Shown piece by piece: positions 1 through 8,139 of a stretch of 64,000 nt of DNA. Each line of letters opens with the position of its first letter. Within the stretch, counting starts at the first letter, position 1. A model generated the notes under the pieces. That model was not told the DNA's origin, made no database searches, and worked only from the letters and a program-made list of their open reading frames with translations. The DNA is from Pararhizobium polonicum. GTDB lineage: Bacteria > Pseudomonadota > Alphaproteobacteria > Rhizobiales > Rhizobiaceae. Location: assembly GCF_001687365.1 (NCBI RefSeq), contig NZ_LGLV01000012.1, positions 124,001 through 188,000 of the forward strand. The letters run 5' to 3'. A program made the translations under genes and the position numbers.

Positions 1-403
1 TGACACCATCGACGGTGACCTGCGTGCGGATATCCGGCCAGTTGAAGGCGGCGATCAGCGGCTGCGGCAGGGCAAGGCCGGACGTCTCGATGACGATATG
101 GTCCGGACGGTTTTCACGCTCGAGCAGCTTGGTCATGGTCGGGATGAAATCGTCGGCAACGGTGCAGCAGATGCAGCCATTGGTCAGCTCGATGATATCG
201 TCCTCGCTGCAGGCTTCAGCGCCGCAGCCCTTCAGCACGTCGCCATCGACGCCGAGATCGCCGAACTCGTTGATGATCAGCGCGATGCGGCGGCCGCCGG
301 CATTCTGCAGGATGTTGCGGATCATCGTCGTCTTGCCGGCCCCCAGGAAGCCGGTGATGACGGTTGCCGGGATCTTGCCGTGAGCGGCTTTTTCGGTGGT
401 CAT
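1..403 (-). CDS. cobW: CobW-type GTPase of cobalamin biosynthesis (3' end outside window)
   Basis: Only the first 134 codons are in the window; the gene runs off the left edge. The N-terminus carries a P-loop (GFLGAGKTT, residues 18-26) and the GCICC metal-binding motif near residue 79, which together define the COG0523/CobW GTPases. CobW proteins of this family act as metal chaperones or accessory factors in the aerobic B12 pathway, where cobalt is inserted by CobNST. The ATG at 403 lies 3 bases after the stop of cobU, so the two are co-transcribed behind the B12 riboswitch at 1120-1400. The cob context separates it from other COG0523 zinc chaperones. The C-terminal domain cannot be seen. 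Confidence 0.93.
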   Translation of the reverse strand, partial: MTTEKAAHGKIPATVITGFLGAGKTTMIRNILQNAGGRRIALIINEFGDLGVDGDVLKGCGAEACSEDDIIELTNGCICCTVADDFIPTMTKLLERENRPDHIVIETSGLALPQPLIAAFNWPDIRTQVTVDGV

Positions 404-406
404 GGA

Positions 407-931
407 TCAACCCTTCATTTTCAGCGGCAATCCGGCCGCGATAAAATAGACGTCCGCGGATATCTCCGCAATGATCTGGTGCAGCCGGCCGGCATGGTCG
501 CGAAAGTCGCGCGCCATGCGGTTTTCCGGCACGATGCCGAGCCCGACTTCGTTGGACACGAAGACCAGCCGGGCCTGGGCCTGCGGCACGTATCCCGCCA
601 GCCGTTCGAATTCCGCCGCCATGTCGCGCTCCTCCATCATCAGATTGGTGACCCACAGGGTCAGGCAATCGATGAGAATGATCCGGTCGGGCGCGTCGAT
701 GGCCTGCAGGCAGCCGGCAAGCTCAAGCGGCGCTTCATGCGTCTGCCAGTCTGCGCCCCGCCGGTCGCGATGCTCGGTTATCCTTGCCTGCATCTCACCG
801 TCCCAGGCCCTCCCGGTCGCGACGTAATGCATGCGCAGACCCGACGCCGTGACGAGCTTTTCGGCGAAGACGGATTTACCGGAACGGGCACCGCCGAGAA
901 CCAGCACGGGGCCTGACTTTATCGATGTCAT
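407..931 (-). CDS. cobU: bifunctional adenosylcobinamide kinase / adenosylcobinamide-phosphate guanylyltransferase
   Basis: This 174-residue protein phosphorylates adenosylcobinamide and then transfers GMP to it, in the nucleotide-loop assembly of B12 (called CobP in alphaproteobacteria, CobU in enterics). The N-terminus has the Walker A sequence GGARSGKS, and a conserved His/Arg segment (ITEHRDRR) follows where the family's guanylylated histidine lies. Length matches the family (about 170-180). I chose the ATG at 931 (MTSIKSGP) because it starts just before the P-loop strand; an upstream in-frame extension to 976 adds 15 residues with no family match. It is the first gene after the cobalamin riboswitch and is followed at once by cobW. 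Confidence 0.95.
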   Translation of the reverse strand: MTSIKSGPVLVLGGARSGKSVFAEKLVTASGLRMHYVATGRAWDGEMQARITEHRDRRGADWQTHEAPLELAGCLQAIDAPDRIILIDCLTLWVTNLMMEERDMAAEFERLAGYVPQAQARLVFVSNEVGLGIVPENRMARDFRDHAGRLHQIIAEISADVYFIAAGLPLKMKG

Positions 932-1119
932 GGAATGATCCCGGCCTAGCGCGCACCGGGAAATATGAGCGCCCATACACCGCGCAAACCGACATCTGCG
1001 GCAACGCGAACAGGACCGTTCAGGGAACGGGACGATAAAGCCATGACAACCTCCGTGCTGGCATCGGGAGTGTCTCTCCCTGGATCAGGCGAGCCCCCAG
1101 CTAAGATGGGGCCCTTTGC

Positions 1120-1400
1120 GGATGGCAGGTCTCCTGGCTCACGGCGTCACGTGCCTGCAAAGGCACGAACGGGTTCGCCTCGCCTTCCCGGAGTTTCTTC
1201 GCCGGATTGCACGACGGCAATCGGCTGATATCACGAAGAGGTGGACGATTCGTAGATTATAGAGGCGTCCGGCCCCGGCTGATCGCAATACTGCTCCAGT
1301 GGCTTTTCCGGTTGGACCGATGCCTCCGCCGCCGCGATTGCGGACAGTCCGGAATACCGGCTTTCCCGGATGGCGAACCCTGACCGTTCTACAGTCGCGG
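1120..1400 (-). promoter_or_regulatory. cobalamin (B12) riboswitch upstream of cobU-cobW
   Basis: Read on the minus strand, the leader has the ordered conserved blocks of a B12 element: GGGAAAGCCGGT with TCCGGACTGTCCGC (about 1330-1370), then GCCACTGGAGC (about 1295), then GGGAAGGC (about 1180), ending with the classic B12 box GAGCCAGGAGACCTGCC (1124-1140). It lies about 190 bases before the cobU start. Such elements bind adenosylcobalamin and switch off downstream cob or transport genes by terminator or RBS sequestration. Exact ends are approximate because I judged them by conserved blocks, not by a covariance model. The short open frames over this stretch are not genes. Confidence 0.9.
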
Positions 1401-1621
1401 GGTCGGCTGCGATAAGAATGCCCGATGTGGGTCCATCCCTTCACATTCCCATTTACTCCCGAAACGCAACGCATATCGGGAACCATCCAATGGCAGATGA
1501 TTAGGCGCTCGGTTGGACCAAGTCAATTGCGGCGCTATCTCATCGGGCAAACACAAGAAGCGGCCTCTTGATCCGCAGCGCCATGCCTTTTACGACGGCG
1601 CAGACAAAGGACGGTCAGGCG

Positions 1622-3427
1622 ATGCGACTGAAGCTGATACCCAAATTCGACCTGCGCCGGCTCGGCTATCTCTCCCTGTTTTTCGATATCGGGCGGATGC
1701 GGGCCTTTGCCCGCAGAAGCGAACTCGGCCTGGTGCTGGCGGGTATCGTCATCGGCATCACGTCCGGCCTCGCCGTTACGGCGATGAGCATCATATCAAG
1801 CCGCCTGCACAGCCTGATCTTCGGCATAGCCGACGATGCGCGCCTGAGCGCCAGCGATCTCCAGGGCCATATTTCAGTGCTGCTCGCCCCGGTCGTCGGC
1901 GGCATCATTCTCGGCCTGCTGATGATGCTCCTGGCCATGTGGCGCAAGAAGCCGATGGTCGACCCGATCGAGGCCAATGCCCTGCATGGCGGCCGCCTAT
2001 CGCTCACCGACAGCATCATCGTGGCGGTTCAAAACCTGATTTCCAACGGCTTCGGCGCCTCTGTCGGGCTTGAGGCCGGCTACACCCAGCTCGCCTCCGG
2101 CATAGCCTCGAAACTTGGCATCGCTCTCCAGCTTCGCCGCGCGGATCTGCGCACCCTGGTCGGCTGCGGTGCCGCTGGCGCCATCGCGGCCGCGTTCAAT
2201 GCTCCCCTCACCGGCGCCTTCTATGCTTTCGAGCTGATCATCGGCAGCTACACCATTCTGTCGCTGACGCCGGTCGTTGTTTCCGCGCTGATAGCCAATC
2301 TTGTTGCCCGGCTGCTGTCGGCGGGCGACTTCACCATCGATGTCGGCCAGTTCGGCGCAGTCGTCCCAGCCGACTATCTGCCGGCGCTGCTGCTCGGCGG
2401 CTTTTGCGCGGGCATGGGCATCCTGCTGATGAAGGGTGTCTCGCTGGTCGAGGGGCTGGCGCGCCGCAGTTCCATTGCAGCCCCCCTTCGTCCGGCATTG
2501 GGTGGCGTTGTTGTCGGCCTGCTGGCGATGGCGTCGCCCCAGGTCCTTTCGGCGGGTCACGGCGCCCTGCATCTCAATCTTGCCAGTTCACCGGCAATCC
2601 CCATGCTGATCGGCCTGTTCCTGCTGAAATCGCTCGCCTCGGCCGTGTCGATCGGTTCCGGCTTCCGCGGCGGCCTGTTTTTCGCGTCGCTGTTCATGGG
2701 CGCGCTGCTCGGCAAGCTCTTTGCCTTTACCGCCCCGTATATTTTCGCCCACGCGACGTTGACGCCGGTCATCTACGCCGTCGTCGGCATGAGTTCGCTG
2801 GCCGTCGCCGTTATCGGCGGGCCGCTGACGATGACCTTCCTGGCGCTGGAGATCACCGGAGACTTTCCCATCACGGCCCTCGTGCTGGCGGCGGTGATCA
2901 CCTCGTCGCTCGTCGTGCGCACCACCTTCGGTTATTCCTTCGCCACATGGCGTTTCCATCTGCGCGGCGAAAGCATCCGCAGCGCCCACGATGTCGGCTG
3001 GATCCGCAATCTCACCGTCAGCCGACTGATGCGCGCCGACGTCCGGACAATCGATGCCAAAGCAACATTGGAAGACTTCCGCCGTGATTACCCGCTGGGA
3101 TCGACACAACGCGTCATCGTCATCGATGGCGACGGCAAATATGCCGGCGTCATCCTGGTCCCGGAGGTTTATGCAAGCCCCGTCGAAGCCACGCAGGAAA
3201 CACAGGGCCTCAGCGGCTTCATCCGCCTGACCAATGATTTCCTGTTGCCGAACATGAATGCCAAACAGGCCGCCGCCCTGTTCGACAGCACGGAAAGCGA
3301 TGCGCTGGCCGTCGTCAACAATCTGATCGAACGGCGCGTCACCGGACTGCTGACGGAAAGCTATACGCTGCGCCGCTACAGCGAAGAACTGGATCGCCGG
3401 CGGCGCGAGGCATCGGGCGAGATCTGA
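1622..3427 (+). CDS. ClC-family chloride channel/antiporter with atypical filter motifs
   Basis: The 601-residue protein is a polytopic membrane protein of the ClC family. Recognisable family blocks are GASVGLEAGYTQ (replacing the GREGP block but keeping the gating glutamate position), AAFNAPLTGAFYAFE, and GSGFRGGLFFASLFMG (equivalent to the GxFxP helix region). The block that normally reads GSGIP appears instead as PMVDPIEANAL (codons near 1950-1980), so the usual chloride-coordinating serine is missing. About 150 residues after the last membrane helix look like a degenerate CBS-pair regulatory tail. I chose the ATG at 1622 because AGGACGG precedes it; starts at 1583 (ATG) or 1568 (TTG) are possible. 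It stands alone, between the riboswitch and cobQ. Confidence 0.85.
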   Translation: MRLKLIPKFDLRRLGYLSLFFDIGRMRAFARRSELGLVLAGIVIGITSGLAVTAMSIISSRLHSLIFGIADDARLSASDLQGHISVLLAPVVGGIILGLLMMLLAMWRKKPMVDPIEANALHGGRLSLTDSIIVAVQNLISNGFGASVGLEAGYTQLASGIASKLGIALQLRRADLRTLVGCGAAGAIAAAFNAPLTGAFYAFELIIGSYTILSLTPVVVSALIANLVARLLSAGDFTIDVGQFGAVVPADYLPALLLGGFCAGMGILLMKGVSLVEGLARRSSIAAPLRPALGGVVVGLLAMASPQVLSAGHGALHLNLASSPAIPMLIGLFLLKSLASAVSIGSGFRGGLFFASLFMGALLGKLFAFTAPYIFAHATLTPVIYAVVGMSSLAVAVIGGPLTMTFLALEITGDFPITALVLAAVITSSLVVRTTFGYSFATWRFHLRGESIRSAHDVGWIRNLTVSRLMRADVRTIDAKATLEDFRRDYPLGSTQRVIVIDGDGKYAGVILVPEVYASPVEATQETQGLSGFIRLTNDFLLPNMNAKQAAALFDSTESDALAVVNNLIERRVTGLLTESYTLRRYSEELDRRRREASGEI

Positions 3428-3438
3428 AACAACCGAAA

Positions 3439-4893
3439 TCAGGCCATCAAACCGTCGAGCCACCGCGGATCGAGCACCGATTCCAGCTCGGCGGCAACAT
3501 CATCCAGCGCACGATCAACGGATTGCCGGTAGTTTTCACCACCGCCTTCGATGCCGAAACTTTTCAGCAACGCCGCGCGATAGGCATCGCTGGTAAACAG
3601 GCCGTGCAGATAGGTTCCGCTCACCATGCCGTCGGCCGAGACCGCCCCATCGGCCCGGCCGTCGATGATCACCGCAGGGCGGGCGCAGTCCGGTCCTGTC
3701 GTGCGCCCAAGATGGATCTCGTACCCTTCCAGCGCGACATCGTAGACAGCAGATCGGGCATTGCTGTTGCGCACCGTCTTTTCCGGTGCCATCTCCGTCT
3801 CGACGGACAGGAGGCCCAGGCCTTCGATCTCCCGGACATGTCCCTCGATGCCATGCGGATCGGTGACCCGCTCCCCCAGCATCTGATAGCCGCCACAGAT
3901 GCCGATGACACGGCCACCGCGCCGCACATGTGCCTGAAGATCGCGGTCCCATCCTTGAGCACGGACATCGGCGAGATCGGCAATCGTCGCCTTCGAGCCG
4001 GGAATGACGACGAGACCCGCATCGGCGGGAATGCGCTCACCGGCCCGCACGAAAACCAGATCGACCTCGGGTTCGGCGGCCAGCGGATCGAGATCGTCGA
4101 AATTGGCGATCCGCGACAGAACGGGAACGGCGACCTTCAGCGCCTTGCCGCTGCCCCGCGCCAGCTTTTCCAGAACGACGGAATCCTCCGCCGGCAAACG
4201 CCCTGCACTTTTCAGCCAGGGAACGACGCCGAAACAGGACCAGCCGGTAAACCTGCGGACGGCCGCTATGCCGTCGTCGAAAAGCGAGATGTCGCCCCGG
4301 AACTTGTTGATGATGTAGCCGCTGATCATGCGGCGGTCATCATCCGGCAGGATCGTATGGGTGCCGACAAGCGAGGCGATGACCCCGCCGCGATCGATGT
4401 CGCCGACGAGCACGACGGGAACATTGGCGCGGGTGGCAAATCCCATATTGGCGATGTCGCCGGCGCGAAGGTTGATTTCGGCGGGCGATCCCGCCCCTTC
4501 GACGACAACCAGATCGAGACCAGCACGGATGGTTTCGAAGCTCTCCATCACGGCGCCCATCAGCCTGGGCTTCAAGGCCTGGTAGTCACGCCCCTTCGCC
4601 TGCCCTGCCACCTTGCCCTGCACGATGATCTGGCTGCCGGTTTCCGACTGCGGTTTAAGAAGAACCGGGTTCATATGCACCGACGACGGGATGCGCGCTG
4701 CCATCGATTGCAGCCACTGGGCGCGGCCGATCTCGCCGCCGTCATCGGATACCGCCGCGTTGTTCGACATGTTCTGCGGCTTGAACGGGGCGACCTTCAG
4801 GCCACGATTGGAGGCGATCCGGCAGAGACCCGCCACGAGTACCGTTTTTCCGACATCGGAGCCGGTTCCCTGAAGCATGATCGTCTTTGTCAT
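3439..4893 (-). CDS. cobQ: cobyric acid synthase
   Basis: CobQ amidates the b, d, e and g carboxyl groups of adenosylcobyrinic acid a,c-diamide using glutamine and ATP. The 484-residue product has the dethiobiotin-synthetase-like ATPase start (MLQGTGSDVGKT, residues 6-17), the PQNMSNNA segment, and a C-terminal class I glutamine amidotransferase with the nucleophile cysteine in GICGGYQMLG and the catalytic-histidine segment YLHGLF. Length fits the family (480-500). I chose the ATG at 4893 because the P-loop begins a few residues later; an open upstream extension to 5124 has no family match. It converges on the ClC gene, with 11 bases between the stops, and is separate from the riboswitch-controlled cobU-cobW unit. 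I saw no B12 element in front of it. Confidence 0.96.
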   Translation of the reverse strand: MTKTIMLQGTGSDVGKTVLVAGLCRIASNRGLKVAPFKPQNMSNNAAVSDDGGEIGRAQWLQSMAARIPSSVHMNPVLLKPQSETGSQIIVQGKVAGQAKGRDYQALKPRLMGAVMESFETIRAGLDLVVVEGAGSPAEINLRAGDIANMGFATRANVPVVLVGDIDRGGVIASLVGTHTILPDDDRRMISGYIINKFRGDISLFDDGIAAVRRFTGWSCFGVVPWLKSAGRLPAEDSVVLEKLARGSGKALKVAVPVLSRIANFDDLDPLAAEPEVDLVFVRAGERIPADAGLVVIPGSKATIADLADVRAQGWDRDLQAHVRRGGRVIGICGGYQMLGERVTDPHGIEGHVREIEGLGLLSVETEMAPEKTVRNSNARSAVYDVALEGYEIHLGRTTGPDCARPAVIIDGRADGAVSADGMVSGTYLHGLFTSDAYRAALLKSFGIEGGGENYRQSVDRALDDVAAELESVLDPRWLDGLMA

Positions 4894-5140
4894 GACGCCT
4901 CGTTTAACATTGCGGCCGCAGCAAGAAAAGTCATGTTTTGCCGCAACTTTGCCGCCATTGTAACGGTCCGTCCGCGCGATGGTACAAACCGTTGCGAGGC
5001 CTGCTCGGCTCCGTCTCCACACCATTCCAAAAGCGACACGGAGCGGCAAAAACACTGATTGTTTTCCGCCGAAACGGGCGTATATCAGCGCCATCAAATC
5101 ACGGAGCGAACCAACGCTCCACACCCAAGGTCATACCCCG

Positions 5141-5284
5141 ATGTTGTTCATCTTCAGCAAGCCCAATTTCGTTCAGATCGCCTGGAACGCACAGGTTCCC
5201 GACAGCCAGTCGCGCATTCGCAACACTGTCCTGCCAGCTCCTTTCGGACCGCTCGGCTTCATCCGGACGCGCAGCGTCGGCTGA
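5141..5284 (+). CDS. possible small protein, 47 residues, unknown
   Basis: A short reading frame begins MLFIFSKPNFVQIAWNAQ and ends 26 bases before a good rho-independent terminator (5310-5339), which suggests that this strand is transcribed here. It has no clear Shine-Dalgarno, no signal peptide and no domain I recognise. It sits in the gap between divergent cobQ and the betaine transporter. It could equally be part of an untranslated leader or a small RNA ended by the same terminator. Confidence 0.35.
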   Translation: MLFIFSKPNFVQIAWNAQVPDSQSRIRNTVLPAPFGPLGFIRTRSVG

Positions 5285-5309
5285 CATCCCTTTCCAGGGC
5301 AATCGCCTG

Positions 5310-5339
5310 AACCGCGTCCCGCATTGTGGCGCGGTTTTT
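5310..5339 (+). terminator. rho-independent terminator
   Basis: Stem AACCGCG / CGCGGTT (5310-5316 with 5330-5336) closes a 13-base loop and runs into a T-tract (5335-5339). It would end transcription coming from the small frame at 5141-5284. Confidence 0.6.
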
Positions 5340-6047
5340 ATATTTCGAAGACAATGGGCAGCTCCTGAAACGCGAAAACCGCACCCGCTCCTTGTCGGAG
5401 CTGTGCGGTCTGCCAAAATCACGCATGGCCGCTCCGGCATACACCCGGAGATCGCTCCGGCCGGGACGCAAAACCTGATCCGGCCGGTCGGCAGGTATCC
5501 CCCGCCGCAGGAAAACAATTAGCGCGACAGTGTTACCGGATGGTTAGTGAGAGCTTAATCAAAGATGAATTCGGCATTTTTTTCATTTTTTTTCGTGCGG
5601 GGAAAAAATCCGGCGTGCGGCGCATACGGAACACAATTTGTCTGCGACAAAACACGCATTGCCGCCGCTTTGTGATGCAGCGCTAAAATTGTGCCAGAGA
5701 GCCAGGCATTTGCACAAAAAACTTGCCCGCATCATTAAAATTCAACAGCTTGCACGAGCGCTTTCAGGCCCTTCGGATGAGGCCCTTGCTCTTTAAAACG
5801 ATTCCAGAGGTTGATTTCTCCTGAGGAATACATACGCTGCCCCCAACGGTAAAAAGAGAGATGGCTGGCGACAGAGTTCCGCGGCCATACAATAAAAACT
5901 CTGCGCCGTCGCAGCGGGGACGAAAGACTGGCCTTGCCTCACCGCCCCCCCCGGCCTGCTTCAACCTGAACAATTGGGTTCCCGGGAGTGCAGCATCCCG
6001 GCCGCCCCCAAGATTGATGGCTGCAATAAGACTGGGAGGTCTTAAAC
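5340..6047. other. 708-base gap before the betaine transporter: hairpin and repeated GCGACA words, no gene seen
   Basis: No reading frame here has a credible start and protein character. A strong hairpin lies at 5378-5409 (ACCGCAC and GCTCC arms pairing with GGAGC and GTGCGGT). T-rich runs occur near 5576-5602. The hexamer GCGACA occurs three times in the same orientation (5524, 5644, 5868). The ribosome-binding site of the first transporter gene (GGGAGG, about 6033) closes the gap. The length suggests a long regulated leader, an unannotated small RNA, or both. Confidence 0.4.
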
Positions 6048-7046
6048 ATGAAGAAGCTCCTCGCTTCCACCATCCTCGCCGCCGGCCTTTACGCGCTTGC
6101 CGGCTCGGCTCAGGCCGCCGATTGCGGCGAAGTCAGCATTGCAGAAATGAACTGGGCATCGGCGGGCGTTGCCGCACATGTCGACAAGTTCATCCTTGAA
6201 AACGGCTATGGCTGCACGGCGACGCTCGTCGTCGGCGACACGATGCCGACCTTTACCTCCATGAACGAGAAGGGCCAGCCCGACGTGGCCCCGGAAATGT
6301 GGATGGATTCCCTGCGCATCCCGCTCGATGAGGCCGTCAAGGAAGGCCGCCTGATCCAGGCCGCCGAAATCCTCAGCGATGGCGGCGTCCAGGGCTGGTG
6401 GGTTCCCAAATATCTCGCCGACGCCCATCCCGACATCAAGACGGTCCAAGACGCGCTGAAGCATCCGGAATTGTTCCCCGCCCCTGAAGATTCGTCCAAG
6501 GGCGCTGTGTTCAACTGCCCGGCCGGCTGGAGCTGCCAGATTTCGACCACCAACCTCTACAAGGCCATCAATGGCGATGCCGCCGGCTTCACGCTGGTCG
6601 ACACCGGCTCGGCCGCAGGTCTGGACGGCTCGATCGCAAACGCCTTCGAAAAGAAGGCCGGCTGGCTTGGCTACTACTGGGCCCCGACGGCTATTCTCGG
6701 CAAGTACGAGATGACCAAACTCGGCTTCGGCATGGAGACGGACAAGGCAGAATGGGATCGCTGCACCAGCGTGACCGATTGCCCGGATCCGAAAGTGAAC
6801 GGCTACCCGACCTCCGAAGTCTACACGATCGTCACCAAGGGCTTCTCGGAGAAGGCCGGTGTCGCCATGGATTACATCCAGAAGCGCAAGTGGGAAAATG
6901 CCACGGTCAACAAGGTGCTGGCCTGGATGGACGAAAACCAGGGCACCAACGCCGACGCTGCCAAGCAGTTCCTGGAAAACTATCCGGAAGTCTGGACCAC
7001 CTGGGTTCCGGCCGACGTTGCCGAAAAGATCAAGGCCGCTCTCTAA
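6048..7046 (+). CDS. proX: glycine-betaine-type ABC transporter substrate-binding protein
   Basis: The 332-residue protein starts with a Sec signal peptide (MKKLLASTILAAGLYALAGSAQA, cleavage after about residue 23) and continues as an OpuAC/ProX-type periplasmic binding protein. Landmarks include EMNWASAG, the hinge region around PEMWMDSLRIP and the late segment YPEVWTTWVP. The mature protein contains several cysteine pairs, unusual but seen in some rhizobial members. It delivers quaternary amines to the permease and ATPase encoded next. The family fits glycine or proline betaine; choline cannot be excluded from sequence alone. GGGAGG precedes the ATG. A perfect hairpin follows the stop codon, and the permease begins 181 bases later. 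Confidence 0.88.
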   Translation: MKKLLASTILAAGLYALAGSAQAADCGEVSIAEMNWASAGVAAHVDKFILENGYGCTATLVVGDTMPTFTSMNEKGQPDVAPEMWMDSLRIPLDEAVKEGRLIQAAEILSDGGVQGWWVPKYLADAHPDIKTVQDALKHPELFPAPEDSSKGAVFNCPAGWSCQISTTNLYKAINGDAAGFTLVDTGSAAGLDGSIANAFEKKAGWLGYYWAPTAILGKYEMTKLGFGMETDKAEWDRCTSVTDCPDPKVNGYPTSEVYTIVTKGFSEKAGVAMDYIQKRKWENATVNKVLAWMDENQGTNADAAKQFLENYPEVWTTWVPADVAEKIKAAL

Positions 7047-7059
7047 GCGCGGATATAAT

Positions 7060-7091
7060 GCCGGCAGTAAAACGAAAGTTTTACTGCCGGC
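7060..7091 (+). other. perfect intercistronic hairpin after the binding-protein gene
   Basis: A 14-bp perfect stem (7060-7073 with 7078-7091) is capped by a GAAA tetraloop. There is no T-tract, so it is probably not a full terminator. In binding-protein operons such hairpins protect the upstream mRNA from 3' decay or partly attenuate the downstream genes, giving an excess of binding protein over permease. Confidence 0.65.
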
Positions 7092-7227
7092 TCCTTCTCG
7101 ACCGCCACGGCGCTTTGATTGGCATGTCGTGGGAAAATGGTGATCGGACATGCCTGCCCGGCGGCGCTTGCGTCACCGTATGGCACATAAGTGGCAGGAC
7201 GATTTCCCAAAAACAAAGGGGAACTGA

Positions 7228-8139
7228 ATGGCAACTGTTTGCAGCTATCTGCCGACCATTCTTTGCAAATTTCCATCGATCAGCGATGGGTCTATCCGGG
7301 TCGTGCGCAAATTCATCGATGACGGTTTCAAGAGCTTCGTCCGCGCCTGGGGCGACGTCATCGATACCGTGATGCAGCCGTTGCAGTGGTTTCTGAATAC
7401 CCTGGAAGGTATTTTCACCGGCTCTCCCTGGCCGATCATCCTGATTGCCATGGTCGCCATCGTCTATTACGGCAGCCGCGATTTGAAGATCGTCATCGGT
7501 ACCGTTCTCTCCATGGCCGCCATCGGCGCTGTGGGCCTGTGGAACGACACGATGATAACGCTTGCCATGGTGACGGTCTGTACGCTGATCTCCATCATCG
7601 TCGGCATTCCCATCGGCATTGCCATGGCGCGCTCCAACAGGACCCAGGCCGTCGTCAATCCGATCCTCGACGTGATGCAGACCATGCCGAGCTTCGTCTA
7701 TCTCATTCCCGTCGTGATGATCTTCGGCATCGGCAAGGTGCCGGGGCTGATCGCCGTCGTCATCTATGCCGTGCCGCCGATGATCCGCCTGACGAATCTC
7801 GGCATCCGCCTCGTCGACAAGGAGGTTCTGGAAGCCGCCGACGCCTTCGGTTCGTCGCAACTGCAGCGGTTGAAGAACGTCCAGATACCGCTGGCGCTGC
7901 CGACCATCATGGCCGGTATCAACCAGACCATCATGATGTCCCTGGCCATGGTGGTGATCGCCTCGATGATCGGCGTCGGCGGTCTCGGCCGCAATGTGCT
8001 TCAGGCGATCAACAACCAGTTCTTCACCGTCGGTTTCCTCAACGGCTTCGCGCTCGTTGCGATCGCCATCATTTTTGACCGCACCAGCCAGGCCTACGGC
8101 AAGAGGCTGCAGAAGCACTCGGAGGTGATCCATGGCTAG
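7228..8139 (+). CDS. proW: glycine-betaine-type ABC transporter permease
   Basis: The 303-residue inner-membrane protein has an N-terminal soluble or amphipathic stretch, membrane helices from about residue 70 onward, and the binding-protein-dependent transport signature in the region EAADAFGSSQLQRLKNVQIPLALP, which contacts the ATPase. GGLGRNVLQAIN near the C-terminus is typical of ProW/OpuAB permeases. It forms the membrane channel of the betaine importer. Its last 8 bases overlap the ATPase start, implying translational coupling. The ATG at 7228 has AAAGGGGAA upstream. The first 25 residues are poorly conserved in character, so a start a little downstream is possible. Confidence 0.9.
   Translation: MATVCSYLPTILCKFPSISDGSIRVVRKFIDDGFKSFVRAWGDVIDTVMQPLQWFLNTLEGIFTGSPWPIILIAMVAIVYYGSRDLKIVIGTVLSMAAIGAVGLWNDTMITLAMVTVCTLISIIVGIPIGIAMARSNRTQAVVNPILDVMQTMPSFVYLIPVVMIFGIGKVPGLIAVVIYAVPPMIRLTNLGIRLVDKEVLEAADAFGSSQLQRLKNVQIPLALPTIMAGINQTIMMSLAMVVIASMIGVGGLGRNVLQAINNQFFTVGFLNGFALVAIAIIFDRTSQAYGKRLQKHSEVIHG

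Noticed and set aside
965-1486. Short open frames on both strands over the cob leader
   Set aside because: They overlap the conserved blocks of the B12 riboswitch and lack protein features.
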